Shown: positions 1 through 7,913, numbered from the stretch's first letter. The stretch is 23,430 nt of DNA from an uncultured Collinsella sp. (GCA_900549065.1 URNC01000012.1:1-23430); one strand, 5' to 3'. A program made the numbers and translations. Notes: generated by a model not told the origin, from the sequence alone.

Positions 1-155
1 CAGCCAAACGCCGCGCCCGCCGAGACACCCACCATATGGTCGCAGGTCAAACCGTGCTCCATCCAAACGTCGAGCACGCCCGCCGTATACATACCGCGGT
101 AGCCGCCTCCCTCGAGTGCCAGCCCCACCGTGCGCGTCATAGTTGGCTGTGCCAT
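1..155 (-). CDS. Patatin-like phospholipase, 5' end only
   Basis: The minus strand reads from an ATG at 155 off the window edge, giving about 51 residues. These include a glycine-rich oxyanion-type motif, LALEGGGYRGMYTAGVLDV, and the nucleophile elbow GVSAGA (G-X-S-X-G). Both are hallmarks of the bacterial patatin family of serine acyl hydrolases, which cleave lipid acyl esters with a Ser-Asp dyad. The aspartate would lie in the missing C-terminal part. A GGAG ribosome binding site sits about 8 bases upstream of the ATG. An in-frame ATG at 140 is a less likely alternative because it would leave a very short leader before the GGGxRG motif. The gene is divergent from the GGDEF-EAL gene. Family assignment is firm; substrate is unknown. 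Confidence 0.85.
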   Translation of the reverse strand, partial: MAQPTMTRTVGLALEGGGYRGMYTAGVLDVWMEHGLTCDHMVGVSAGAAFG

Positions 156-479
156 GCGACCATCTCCGTCCCCGCAAATTTAAACGGAACAAGTATACCC
201 ATCAACATATACCGCCCCAGTCGCATTTTTATCGATCATCGCATCATCGCGCTGCCGTTTGTCGAATAATAGCCACCCACAGCATGTGTACCCCTATATA
301 ATTTTGCACTGTTGTTTATACTACTCAGCAGTTATCAACAGCGAACATTAGCCGGCAAAGTAACCCAACAACGCAGCAAGGCGGGGGCCTGGATACACGC
401 AAAACGCTGAGCAACGATGCGTGTACACAACGAGCTCGCCCGACGCAATCCGCTCCGACTTCAGAAAGCCGCTTAGAAC
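156..479. other. Divergent intergenic region with candidate -10 boxes
   Basis: This 324-base gap separates the patatin-like gene (minus) from the GGDEF-EAL gene (plus). I see no gene in it. The part from 270 to 345 is clearly richer in A/T than its surroundings and contains TATAAT at 297-302 and TATACT at 317-322 on the plus strand. Neither has a convincing TTGACA at the right spacing. On the minus strand a TATACT (about 193-198) lies upstream of the patatin start. A stop codon in frame at 474-476 means the GGDEF-EAL gene cannot start before 477. Confidence 0.4.
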
Positions 480-3197
480 ATGGATACTGTCAGCAATTAC
501 ACCGAAACGCTCGAAAAGACCGTCCGTGACCTTCTCGAGCGTCAGGAGGATCTGATCAGGACCGCCTTTACCGACCAGCTTACCGGGCTTGGCAACCGTG
601 GCGGCTTTGCCCGTTCCCTCGAGGAGCTCTGGGAGCAGGACACCCCCGTTACCATGGCGTTCATCGACATCGACAATCTCAAGCACTGCAACGACGTCTT
701 TGGGCATGACGAGGGCAACCGCTATATCTTGCAGGTAAGCCTCTATCTCAAACTGTATATGAAAGTGGACGAGGCGGCGTTTCGCATAGGCGGCGACGAG
801 TTTGTCATCCTATCTACGATTGCGACCGAGGACGACCTCGCCGAGCGTCTGGAACACTGCCGAACGATCCTGCTCAAAAACAACGATTCCGAGATGCCCC
901 ACTCGTTTAGCTACGGAGTGGCACACGCCGACCCCGCCCTGGGCGAAGCCTCCAATCGCATGACACTCGATGCCGACCATCGCATGTACGACTACAAGCT
1001 ACGTCATGCCATGCACCTCGATCGGCGCAATATCACGCAAGTCCACGCCGACGACTTCGAAATAAGCGATCGCATTTTTGACGCCTTTTCGATGCTCAAC
1101 GAGGGCCGTTATTTCTTTATCGAGAACTTGGACAAGGACCGCACCCTTTGGTCGCAAGGTGCCTTGCGCGATCTCGGTCTTCCTTCGGAGCACATAGACA
1201 GCTGCCGCGATTTCTGGAAGACGCGCGTCCATCCCGATGACCTCGAGGCCTACGCCAACGACATCAACCAGATCTTTAACGGCTCCAAACACCGCCGCGT
1301 CATGCAGTACCGCATGCGCAATGCCGCGGGTGACTACGTTCTCTGCCGTGCTCGCGGGTTTCGCATCGACGGCGACGGAAATGCCCCCTCGCTCTATGTC
1401 GGCGAACTTGTCAACCACTCACTCGCCGAAACCGTCGACGCCGCTACGGGCCTCGGAACGCAGCGTATGCTGATCAACGCTATCGATGCCTGCCGCCGCG
1501 ATCGTTGCGAGACGGGGCTTATAGCGGTGCGCGTTCGTGGCACGACAAAGCTCAACGAGCTCTACGGGGCCGAGGCTGTCGACAACATGCTTGCCGAATA
1601 CGCAGGCCGTATGCTGTCGATCACCCGCGGCAGGAGCCGGGTCTACCGTTCACGAAGCGTCCAGTTCGTCGTGCTCAGCAACGATTTGGACCACGAGGCA
1701 TTCGAGCAACTGACCCGCCACCTTAAAGAGGCCGTTTTCGCTCCTGTTCAAATCGCAGGCGACGCCATTACTCCCGTCTGTCTTGTCGTACCGGCCTTTT
1801 ACGAGCACTTAACCCATCAAGCGACCGCCGTTTTAGGCGAACTCGACCGTCGCCTTCGCACGGCTGGCGGGCTTGTTCCCAACGACAGCCTCCCCATACC
1901 CGAGGCGGAGCGCAAAAGCGCCATCGCCGAACGTATCGACTCGCTCACGGGACTCTATCGACCCAGCGAGTTTATGCGGCGCGCCAACGCATTTCTCGAG
2001 GCAAGGCGCGACGGCACCTGGTGCATCGCCACGGTCGACATGGGCCACATGCGCCTGTTTAATGAATGGCACGGCCAGGCCGAGGGCGACCGCGTACTCG
2101 CCGATGTGGGCACGGTCCTCAAGGACATCGAGAATGCCGATATGGGCGTCGCAGGGTACTGGGGCCAAGATGACTTTTGCGCACTCATCCCCTTTAAGCG
2201 CATCACCGTCCATCAAATCTACAACCGCGTTCGCGAGGTCGTAGCCAGGCATGATGACGGCGTAGGTTTTTGGCCGTCCATGGGCATTTACCCCATCGAC
2301 TCCAATGAGGAGATCACCATCGATGCGCAGGCAAAGGCCATGTTTACCAATCGACGCGCCAAAAACGACTTCAAGGAGCGCATTGCCATTTTCCGCCCCG
2401 AAGAATATGAACACGAGATTGCGTTCCACCGCACGCTGACCGAGTTCCAGTACGCGCTCTCAAACGGCCGCATCACGTACTACCTGCAGCCCCAGGTCGA
2501 TATGGAAACCGGCGAGATCATTGGCGCCGAGGCACTCACCCGCTGGATTGACAAGGACGGCTCTCTCATTTCACCCGCAACGTTTATCCCCGCACTCGAG
2601 GAAAGCGGCTTTGTGGTGACGCTCGACAAGTACATTTGGCAGGGTGTCGCCTCGTGGCTGCGCGTGCGTCTCGATCGCGGCCTTCGTGTGGTTCCGGTCT
2701 CGCTTAATGTGTCGCGCGTGGATATCCTTGCCTGCGACGTTGCCGAGCATATGGGGGCGCTTGCCGCCCAATACAACCTACCGCCCGAGCTCATGCGTAT
2801 CGAGATCACCGAGACGGCTTATACGGGAGAGTCCGAAGCCGTGGACAAACTGACAGCCGACTTGCACACCCGCGGCTTCTCGACCTATATGGACGATTTT
2901 GGCACCGGTCAGTCCACGCTCGCGATGCTCAAGAACGTCAACGTCGACGTCATCAAGCTCGACCGCACCTTTGTGCCCACCGACCGCGATCAAGGCCGCA
3001 GCGCGCAGATCGTGTCATCGATGCTCGAGATGGCGCAGTCGCTCCATCTGCCCATTGTGATCGAAGGCGTCGAGACAGATGAGCAGGCGAACATGCTACG
3101 CCACATGGGTGCCCGCTACGCTCAGGGCTTCCTCTACTACCGCCCCATGCCGGCGAAGGATTTTGAGGCATTGCTCGATGGTGGCAATAACAACTGA
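480..3197 (+). CDS. Multidomain GGDEF/PAS/EAL cyclic-di-GMP protein
   Basis: A 905-residue protein with no signal peptide or membrane segment, so probably cytosolic. Order: short N-terminal helix (1-30); an intact GGDEF domain with RIGGDEF and the motif at 104-108; a PAS-like sensor around 195-320; a degenerate GGDEF fold starting at TGLG 323-326 in which SRSVQF replaces the motif; a third GGDEF fold starting near 487 with WGQDDF (561-566) in its place; and a C-terminal EAL domain. The EAL domain keeps GAEAL (EAL 684-686), SLNVS, IEITET, DDFGTG (805-810), IKLD, EGVET and AQGF, so it should be an active c-di-GMP phosphodiesterase. The first GGDEF should be an active cyclase, but it has KVDE where an RxxD inhibitory site would be. 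Making versus breaking c-di-GMP cannot be decided from sequence. The ATG at 480 has no clear ribosome binding site. It is followed by a paralog. Confidence 0.9.
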   Translation: MDTVSNYTETLEKTVRDLLERQEDLIRTAFTDQLTGLGNRGGFARSLEELWEQDTPVTMAFIDIDNLKHCNDVFGHDEGNRYILQVSLYLKLYMKVDEAAFRIGGDEFVILSTIATEDDLAERLEHCRTILLKNNDSEMPHSFSYGVAHADPALGEASNRMTLDADHRMYDYKLRHAMHLDRRNITQVHADDFEISDRIFDAFSMLNEGRYFFIENLDKDRTLWSQGALRDLGLPSEHIDSCRDFWKTRVHPDDLEAYANDINQIFNGSKHRRVMQYRMRNAAGDYVLCRARGFRIDGDGNAPSLYVGELVNHSLAETVDAATGLGTQRMLINAIDACRRDRCETGLIAVRVRGTTKLNELYGAEAVDNMLAEYAGRMLSITRGRSRVYRSRSVQFVVLSNDLDHEAFEQLTRHLKEAVFAPVQIAGDAITPVCLVVPAFYEHLTHQATAVLGELDRRLRTAGGLVPNDSLPIPEAERKSAIAERIDSLTGLYRPSEFMRRANAFLEARRDGTWCIATVDMGHMRLFNEWHGQAEGDRVLADVGTVLKDIENADMGVAGYWGQDDFCALIPFKRITVHQIYNRVREVVARHDDGVGFWPSMGIYPIDSNEEITIDAQAKAMFTNRRAKNDFKERIAIFRPEEYEHEIAFHRTLTEFQYALSNGRITYYLQPQVDMETGEIIGAEALTRWIDKDGSLISPATFIPALEESGFVVTLDKYIWQGVASWLRVRLDRGLRVVPVSLNVSRVDILACDVAEHMGALAAQYNLPPELMRIEITETAYTGESEAVDKLTADLHTRGFSTYMDDFGTGQSTLAMLKNVNVDVIKLDRTFVPTDRDQGRSAQIVSSMLEMAQSLHLPIVIEGVETDEQANMLRHMGARYAQGFLYYRPMPAKDFEALLDGGNNN

Positions 3198-3260
3198 TAC
3201 GCTCGCGCGCAAAACGCCACCGTCGAAGGGGGCATTTGTCTCCATTAGCTAACTTATTAC

Positions 3261-3289
3261 CCCAATTCAAACCGAATTGGGAATATAAT
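3261..3289 (+). promoter_or_regulatory. Promoter with a perfect -10 and an overlapping palindromic operator
   Basis: CCCAATTC (3261-3268) and GAATTGGG (3274-3281) form a perfect 8-bp inverted repeat around AAACC. Two bases later comes a consensus -10 box, TATAAT (3284-3289). No good -35 box is present at 16-18 bp; the palindrome occupies that position. There is no T-tract after the hairpin, so it does not look like a terminator. The arrangement suggests a repressor or activator site controlling the second GGDEF gene. The binding protein is unknown. Confidence 0.6.
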
Positions 3290-3324
3290 ACAAACCGTTG
3301 TTCCGCCCAAGGAGGTTATCCATC

Positions 3325-4854
3325 ATGAACGAGTCATATCGCCTGGGTGAGCAATCGATTATTGCCTATCTTCAGCGACTTGCGAATGGCATCTCGACCG
3401 CCGAACTCGATGTTGCCGCGCTGCCTGCTGAGCTGCGCGCCGTTGGCGAGCAACTGCAAAAGACGCATGCCATCCTGCAACAAGAGCGCCGGCTGCTTGA
3501 GAGCAACGCCTATATCGACCCGCTCACCAACTTGGGCAACCGCGGCGGACTCGACCGTCACGTCGAGCAACTCTGGCACAAAGGTGACCCCTTCACCTGC
3601 GCCTATATTGACATCGACCATCTCAAACATTGCAATGATAGGTTTGGCCACGCCGAAGGCAATCGCTATATTCTGAGCATCTGCCGCACGCTCTCCGAAA
3701 CCATGGAGCACGATGAGATGCTGTTCCGCATCGGTGGAGACGAGTTTGTGTTCATCTCGCTCTCCGCAAACGAGACCGAACTCGGGCAGCGCTTGGAGCG
3801 GGTACGTGCCGGGCTGATCGAGGCGAGCTCAAGTGGCAAGGCGCCCATGATCGCCAGCTTTAGCTTTGGCTGCTCGCGCGTCGATCCACTTGCCGGCGAC
3901 ACGCGTCGCCAGATGACGATGGATGCCGATCGCAAGATGTATCGCTATAAGCTTATGCATCGTGTGCAGCAACCGAAAGACAATGACGCGCCGCAACGCC
4001 CAATCGTCGATCAGCTTCCCTGCAACGACCGGGTGTTCCAAGCGATCTCCATGAGCTCCGAGACGCGCTATCCGTTCATCCTTAACCTCGATACGGGAGA
4101 ATCGCAATGGTCGGTTAACGCCGTGCGCGATTTTGACCTGCCCTCCCAGCACCCTTTTAACTCACTCGACATGTGGCTCGCCCGCGTTCATCCCGAGGAC
4201 CGCGACAACGTACGCGCCGAGCTCGACATGGTGATAAACGGCACGTGGCACTTCCACTACATGCAGTATCGCGTAATGGATGCCACCGGAAAATACGTGC
4301 TTTGCGACTGCACAGGTTACCGCTTGGACGGCACCGATACCGAGCCCAGCATGTATGTGGGCACTATCATCAACCGAAGCTTGGCAGATACGACCGACTC
4401 GGTAACGGGCCTGGGCGATGTCCACGCGCTGGTCAACGCTATTGGAGAGATGCGCCGCGTGGCGCGCGAGGCAGGCTTTATTGCCATTAAGGTCGACGAT
4501 ATCGCCGAAGTCAATGCCCGCTTTGGATTCGATGCAGGCGACCGCGTGCTCGCCGAAAGTGCCGCCTGCCTCATGGATTGTTCGCGCGGCAAGGGTCGCC
4601 TGTTCCGCTCGACGGGACCAATGTTCGTGGCGCTTTTCGATGAGCTCGGCCCCGAGGCAATCGACGAGCTCGCAAACGAAATCGAACGATTCCTGGGTTC
4701 TCCCGTGCTCATCGGCTCGCTTGAATATCAGCCGCCCATTCGCGTGGCCACGCTCCATCTGAACAGCGTTGACCGACAGCCCGTTTCCATTTTGAACGAG
4801 CTCAAAGCGTTGCTCGGTAAAGCCGTGCAGGTTCCAGGTACCAAACTGGATTAG
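3325..4854 (+). CDS. GGDEF-PAS diguanylate cyclase, paralog of the upstream gene
   Basis: A 509-residue protein. Start chosen at 3325 because AAGGAGGTTATCC (3309-3321), almost a full complement of the 16S rRNA tail, lies just before it; a TTG at 3298 would place that site inside the gene. It has an N-terminal helical segment, an intact GGDEF domain (RIGGDEF, motif 137-141), a PAS-like domain (MWLARVHPEDRDNV onward), then a second GGDEF-like fold beginning at TGLG 361-364 where STGPMF replaces the motif. The domain order and many segments (DPLTNLGNRGG, ATGKYVLCDCTGYRLDG) match the first half of the 905-residue neighbour, so the two are tandem duplicates. This copy has no EAL domain and should only synthesise c-di-GMP. 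EHDE replaces the RxxD inhibitory site. No membrane segments. Confidence 0.88.
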   Translation: MNESYRLGEQSIIAYLQRLANGISTAELDVAALPAELRAVGEQLQKTHAILQQERRLLESNAYIDPLTNLGNRGGLDRHVEQLWHKGDPFTCAYIDIDHLKHCNDRFGHAEGNRYILSICRTLSETMEHDEMLFRIGGDEFVFISLSANETELGQRLERVRAGLIEASSSGKAPMIASFSFGCSRVDPLAGDTRRQMTMDADRKMYRYKLMHRVQQPKDNDAPQRPIVDQLPCNDRVFQAISMSSETRYPFILNLDTGESQWSVNAVRDFDLPSQHPFNSLDMWLARVHPEDRDNVRAELDMVINGTWHFHYMQYRVMDATGKYVLCDCTGYRLDGTDTEPSMYVGTIINRSLADTTDSVTGLGDVHALVNAIGEMRRVAREAGFIAIKVDDIAEVNARFGFDAGDRVLAESAACLMDCSRGKGRLFRSTGPMFVALFDELGPEAIDELANEIERFLGSPVLIGSLEYQPPIRVATLHLNSVDRQPVSILNELKALLGKAVQVPGTKLD

Positions 4855-4891
4855 CACCGCGCCCGCACCGCCTCCCCCATCGTGCGATAAT

Positions 4892-4919
4892 CCTCTGCAG
4901 AAGTCACCAACAGCAGAGG
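4892..4919 (+). promoter_or_regulatory. Hairpin overlapping the ribosome binding site of the flavoprotein gene
   Basis: CCTCTGC (4892-4898) pairs with GCAGAGG (4913-4919) across a 14-base loop. The right arm overlaps the ribosome binding site GAGGGAG (4916-4922). A -10-like GATAAT lies at 4886-4891, but a start from it would fall within or after the left arm. If the message starts further upstream the hairpin could mask the ribosome binding site. This is an inference from base pairing only. Confidence 0.3.
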
Positions 4920-4928
4920 GAGTTTGTG

Positions 4929-5552
4929 ATGAAGGTTCTTTTGGTCAATGGCAGTCCCAAGGCAAACGGCAACACCGCCCGCGCACTCGCCGAAGTCGCC
5001 GAGCAACTCAACGCCGAGGGTATCGATACCGAGGTGTTCCAGCTGGGCGCCAAGCCCATTCGCGACTGCATTGGCTGTGGCCAGTGCGGCAAGCTCGATT
5101 GCCGCTGCACCTTTGACGACGACGTGGTGAACGAGCTGATCGCTGCCGCCGAGCAGGCAGATGGCTTTGTCTTTGGCTCCCCCGTCTACTATGCGCATCC
5201 CAGCGGACGCATCCTCTCGGCTCTCGACCGCGCATTCTATGCTGGCAGCAAGGCCTTTGCGCACAAGCCGGGTGCCGCGGTCGCCGTCGCCCGCCGTGGC
5301 GGCACGTCGACCACCTTCGATGTACTCAACAAGTACTTCACTATCAACCAGATGCCCGTGGTGGCCTCCACGTACTGGAACAACGTCTTTGGTGCCATGC
5401 CGGGCGAGGCCACCCAGGACGCCGAGGGCCTGGCCACCATGCGAAACATCGGCAAAAACATGGCCTGGCTCCTGCGCTGTATCGAGGCAGGACAGGCCGC
5501 CGGTATCAACGCACCCGAGGCAGATCGAGCAACGACCAACTTCATTCGATAG
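4929..5552 (+). CDS. NADPH-dependent FMN reductase family flavoprotein with a cysteine cluster
   Basis: A 207-residue flavodoxin-fold protein. The N-terminal VNGSPKANGNT is the FMN phosphate-binding loop of the FMN_red / multimeric flavodoxin family. SPVYYAHPSGRILSALDR is the second flavin-contacting segment and ARRGGTSTTFDVLNKYF fits the third. Five cysteines lie at 47, 50, 53, 58 and 60 (CX2CX2CX4CXC), similar to iron-sulfur flavoproteins, so a cluster-binding or redox-sensing role is possible but not proven. The likely activity is NAD(P)H- or ferredoxin-linked electron transfer in the cytosol. ATG 4929 is preferred over the adjoining GTG 4926 because GAGGGAG then sits 6 bases away. The next gene begins 11 bases after the stop, so the two are probably cotranscribed. 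Confidence 0.85.
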   Translation: MKVLLVNGSPKANGNTARALAEVAEQLNAEGIDTEVFQLGAKPIRDCIGCGQCGKLDCRCTFDDDVVNELIAAAEQADGFVFGSPVYYAHPSGRILSALDRAFYAGSKAFAHKPGAAVAVARRGGTSTTFDVLNKYFTINQMPVVASTYWNNVFGAMPGEATQDAEGLATMRNIGKNMAWLLRCIEAGQAAGINAPEADRATTNFIR

Positions 5553-5563
5553 AGCGGCGGAGC

Positions 5564-5905
5564 ATGAATATCCAGATTTTTGGAACCAAAAAGTCTTTCG
5601 ATACCAAGAAGGCCCAGCGCTATTTTAAGGAGCGCCGCATTAAGGTGCAGTTTATTGACCTTAGGGAAAAGGAGATGAGCAAGGGCGAGCTCACGAGCGT
5701 GATGCAGGCGGTCGGCGGCATCGACAAGCTGCTCAACCCCAAGGCCAAGGACGAGGAGACGCTCGCGCTCATCCAGCACCTTACCCCTAGCCAGCGCTTC
5801 GACAAACTGCTCGAAAACCAGCAGGTTCTAGCCGAACCCATCGTGCGCAACGGCAAAAAGGCCACCGTCGGTTATTGCCCCGATGTATGGGGAGCCTGGG
5901 AGTAG
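5564..5905 (+). CDS. ArsC/Spx-like thioredoxin-fold protein lacking the N-terminal cysteine
   Basis: A 113-residue protein of the ArsC/YffB/Spx family, the usual length for it. The N-terminal FGTKKSFDTKKAQRYF aligns without gaps with the family pattern YGIKNCDTxKKA, but the position of the catalytic cysteine is Ser11 (codon TCT). The C-terminal PIVRNGKKATVGYCPDVW matches the family end, and its Cys is the only one left. Classic arsenate reductase chemistry needs the missing cysteine, so this protein is unlikely to reduce arsenate and may instead act as a regulator or a non-redox binder. It is 11 bases downstream of the flavoprotein gene, so the pair may share a thiol or redox role. Family call is secure; function is not. 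Confidence 0.8.
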   Translation: MNIQIFGTKKSFDTKKAQRYFKERRIKVQFIDLREKEMSKGELTSVMQAVGGIDKLLNPKAKDEETLALIQHLTPSQRFDKLLENQQVLAEPIVRNGKKATVGYCPDVWGAWE

Positions 5906-5991
5906 CTTGTGTTATTTGCCGACGCGTGGGTATAAGAGCAGGCGTTTGGCATAAGATTCAACTGTAAGCCATGTCTAACAAAGGAGGGCAC

Positions 5992-7122
5992 ATGCCCAAC
6001 AAACCCGTGAAGATCATCATGCTTACCGGATACCTCGGTGCCGGCAAGACCACGCTGCTCAACCACATCCTCGCTAACGACGGCGGCATCCGCGCCGCCG
6101 TGATCGTCAACGATATCGGCGAGATCAATGTCGACGCCAGTCTTATCGCCGACGGCGGCCTTTCCGAGACCGACGACCTCATCCCGCTCACCAACGGCTG
6201 CATCTGCTGCACGCTTTCGGACGACCTGGCCAACCAGCTGCAGGGCATTGCCGATTCGGGCAAGTTCGACTACATCATCATCGAGGCATCGGGTATTTGC
6301 GAGCCTATCCCCATCGCCTACACCATCTCGAGCTTCTGCGACGAGGCCAAGGTGGGCGGCGAGCCCAAGCTCGCGCTCGACAACATCGTGGCCGTGGTCG
6401 ACTGCGCCCGCATGTACGACGAGTTCAACGGCGGTCGCGACCTGCTGGCTGAGGATATCGACGAGGACGACATCGAAAGCCTGCTCATCCAGCAAATCGA
6501 GTTCTGCTCCACGCTGATCCTTAACAAGACCGATACCGTGACGCCCGAGCAGATCGCCGAGCTCAAGGCCATCGTGCGCAGCCTGCAGAAGGACGCCGTG
6601 ATCGTCGAGGCCCAAAACGGCGAGGTCCCCATGGAGGAGCTGCTCGATACCGACCGCTTCGACTTTATGCGCGCCTACAACTCCGCCGCCTGGATCGAGG
6701 CCATGGAGCATCCCGAGGAGCACGACGACCCCGAAGTGCTCGAGTATGACATCGAGACCTTTGTGTACTCGCGCCGCAAGCCGTTTGACCTGCAGAAGTT
6801 CACTGATTTTGTTGAGCAGGAGTGGCCCGACGAGGTCATCCGCGTCAAGGGTCCGCTGTGGCAGACCGGCGATCCGGACATGTGCTACATGTTTGAGCAG
6901 GCCGGCCACCAGATGCGCCTGATGGAGAACGGCCTGTTCGTTGACTCCGCGCCCGAGGGCGAGAAGCAGAAGATCATCGACGAGAACCCCGAGATCATGC
7001 AAATTTGGGACGACGAGACGGGCGACCGCATGACGAGCCTGTGCATCATCGGCCGTCACATGGACAAGGACGCGCTCATCGCCTCCCTCGATGCCTGCCT
7101 GACCGACTGGCACCGCGCCTAG
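5992..7122 (+). CDS. CobW/COG0523 family metallochaperone GTPase
   Basis: A 376-residue G3E-family P-loop GTPase. Visible motifs are the Walker A GYLGAGKTT (13-21), the metal-binding CICC (70-73) within TNGCICCTL, the G4 motif NKTD (178-181), and a C-terminal CobW_C-type domain from about 250. A short acidic/histidine segment, MEHPEEHDD (238-246), could bind metal. Family members hand Zn2+, Co2+ or another metal to client enzymes at the cost of GTP. The true metal cannot be read here, and no cobalamin or hydrogenase genes are nearby. Start chosen at 5992 because AAAGGAGGG (5980-5988) directly precedes it; the upstream in-frame ATG 5971 would place that site inside the coding region. It appears to be transcribed alone and ends before a strong terminator. 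Confidence 0.9.
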   Translation: MPNKPVKIIMLTGYLGAGKTTLLNHILANDGGIRAAVIVNDIGEINVDASLIADGGLSETDDLIPLTNGCICCTLSDDLANQLQGIADSGKFDYIIIEASGICEPIPIAYTISSFCDEAKVGGEPKLALDNIVAVVDCARMYDEFNGGRDLLAEDIDEDDIESLLIQQIEFCSTLILNKTDTVTPEQIAELKAIVRSLQKDAVIVEAQNGEVPMEELLDTDRFDFMRAYNSAAWIEAMEHPEEHDDPEVLEYDIETFVYSRRKPFDLQKFTDFVEQEWPDEVIRVKGPLWQTGDPDMCYMFEQAGHQMRLMENGLFVDSAPEGEKQKIIDENPEIMQIWDDETGDRMTSLCIIGRHMDKDALIASLDACLTDWHRA

Positions 7123-7161
7123 GTTTATCCAAGCGGGCATTTTTCCGCCTATGTAACTGCC

Positions 7162-7196
7162 AAACCACCACGAAGGTGCCCTTCGTGGTGGTTTTT
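7162..7196 (+). terminator. Rho-independent terminator after the COG0523 GTPase
   Basis: A 15-bp perfect stem (7162-7176 with 7180-7194) closes on a three-base TGC loop and runs into a T-tract. It lies 39 bases after the GTPase stop and just upstream of the trmL ribosome binding site, so it isolates the two genes. Confidence 0.92.
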
Positions 7197-7217
7197 CGTT
7201 CTGAGCCAAGGAGATTC

Positions 7218-7817
7218 ATGTTCAACATTGTGCTGTATGCGCCCGAGATTCCGGCCAATACGGGCAATATCGGCCGCACCTGCGTGGTTACCGGCACCCG
7301 CCTGCATCTGGTGGAGCCGCTGGGGTTTTCGCTCGACGACAAGACGGTACGTCGCGCCGGCCTGGGCTACTGGCAAAACTTGGACGTGACGACCTATGCC
7401 GGCTGGGAGGACTTCCTTGCGCGCAATGACCTCTCCCCTGCCGACGAACGCCTGCATCTGCTGACCAAAAAGGCACGCCGCACCTATGCGCAGAGTACCT
7501 ACCGCGATGGCGACTACTTGGTCTTTGGCAGCGAGAGCTCGGGCATTCCCGAGGAGCTACTCGCTGCAGCGCCCACGTGCTGCGAGCGTATCCCGATGCT
7601 GCGCGATTGCGATTCGCTTGACAACGCCGAGGCCTGGGAAACCCACGAGGAATCGCTGGGGCATACCGAGGACAGCCACGAGGCCATCCTTCAACAGGAC
7701 ATCTGCGGCAACTTCGTCAATCCGAACGACTACCGCATCAGCGCACTCAACCTCTCCAACAGCGCCGCCATCGTCCTCTACGAGGCTCTGCGCCAAACAG
7801 GCTTTCCGGGAATGTGA
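7218..7817 (+). CDS. trmL: tRNA (cytidine(34)-2'-O)-methyltransferase, TrmL-like, with an insertion
   Basis: A SPOUT-fold methyltransferase that 2'-O-methylates the wobble base of tRNA-Leu in the characterised family. The N-terminus FNIVLYAPEIPANTGNIGRTC, the middle YLVFGSESSGIP and the C-terminal ALNLSNSAAIVLYEALRQ are the three conserved blocks that form the trefoil knot and bind S-adenosylmethionine. Length is 199 residues against about 157 in E. coli. The excess is one block of roughly 40 residues (about 129-174) between IPM and LNLSN, rich in acidic residues and His. Start is the ATG at 7218 with AAGGAG at 7208-7213; the frame is open further upstream but has no support there. The stop codon lies inside a palindrome. 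Confidence 0.88.
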   Translation: MFNIVLYAPEIPANTGNIGRTCVVTGTRLHLVEPLGFSLDDKTVRRAGLGYWQNLDVTTYAGWEDFLARNDLSPADERLHLLTKKARRTYAQSTYRDGDYLVFGSESSGIPEELLAAAPTCCERIPMLRDCDSLDNAEAWETHEESLGHTEDSHEAILQQDICGNFVNPNDYRISALNLSNSAAIVLYEALRQTGFPGM

Positions 7818-7844
7818 CAAAGGAACTTTCCCTTTGTTACATTC
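7810..7844. repeat. Short palindrome A, includes the trmL stop codon
   Basis: A 14-bp stem (7810-7823 with 7831-7844, one G-U pair) with a seven-base loop. The core reads TGACAAAGG then CCTTTGTTACA. The trmL stop TGA (7815-7817) is part of the left arm. There is no T-tract. It closely resembles the element at 12798-12826 read on the minus strand and, more loosely, the one at 9067-9101, so it belongs to a small dispersed family. Confidence 0.7.
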
Positions 7845-7879
7845 AAGCGCCACGCCGATGGCACGCACGCCTAATTGAT

Positions 7880-7905
7880 GCTCTAGATAAAGAGCCCTCA
7901 TTTTT
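7880..7905 (+). terminator. Weak hairpin plus T-run
   Basis: GCTCT (7880-7884) pairs with AGAGC (7891-7895) over a six-base loop, followed five bases later by TTTTT (7901-7905). The stem is short and the T-run is displaced, so this is a weak candidate for ending trmL transcription before the AAA ATPase promoter. Confidence 0.3.
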
Positions 7906-7913
7906 AATCAGAA

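Noticed and set aside
36..269. Plus-strand open frame over the patatin gene
   Set aside because: It overlaps the minus-strand GGGYRG and GVSAGA motifs and has no ribosome binding site.
348..479. Possible c-di-GMP (GEMM) riboswitch upstream of the GGDEF-EAL gene
   Set aside because: Fragments such as CACGCA and GCAAAG occur, but the conserved core order and the GNRA tetraloop/receptor stems of the class I riboswitch are not present.
5872..7209. Long open frame antisense to the COG0523 GTPase (445 codons)
   Set aside because: It is the complement of a gene with clear P-loop, CxCC and NKxD motifs; it has no ribosome binding site and no recognisable domain. Long antisense frames are common in G/C-rich coding DNA.
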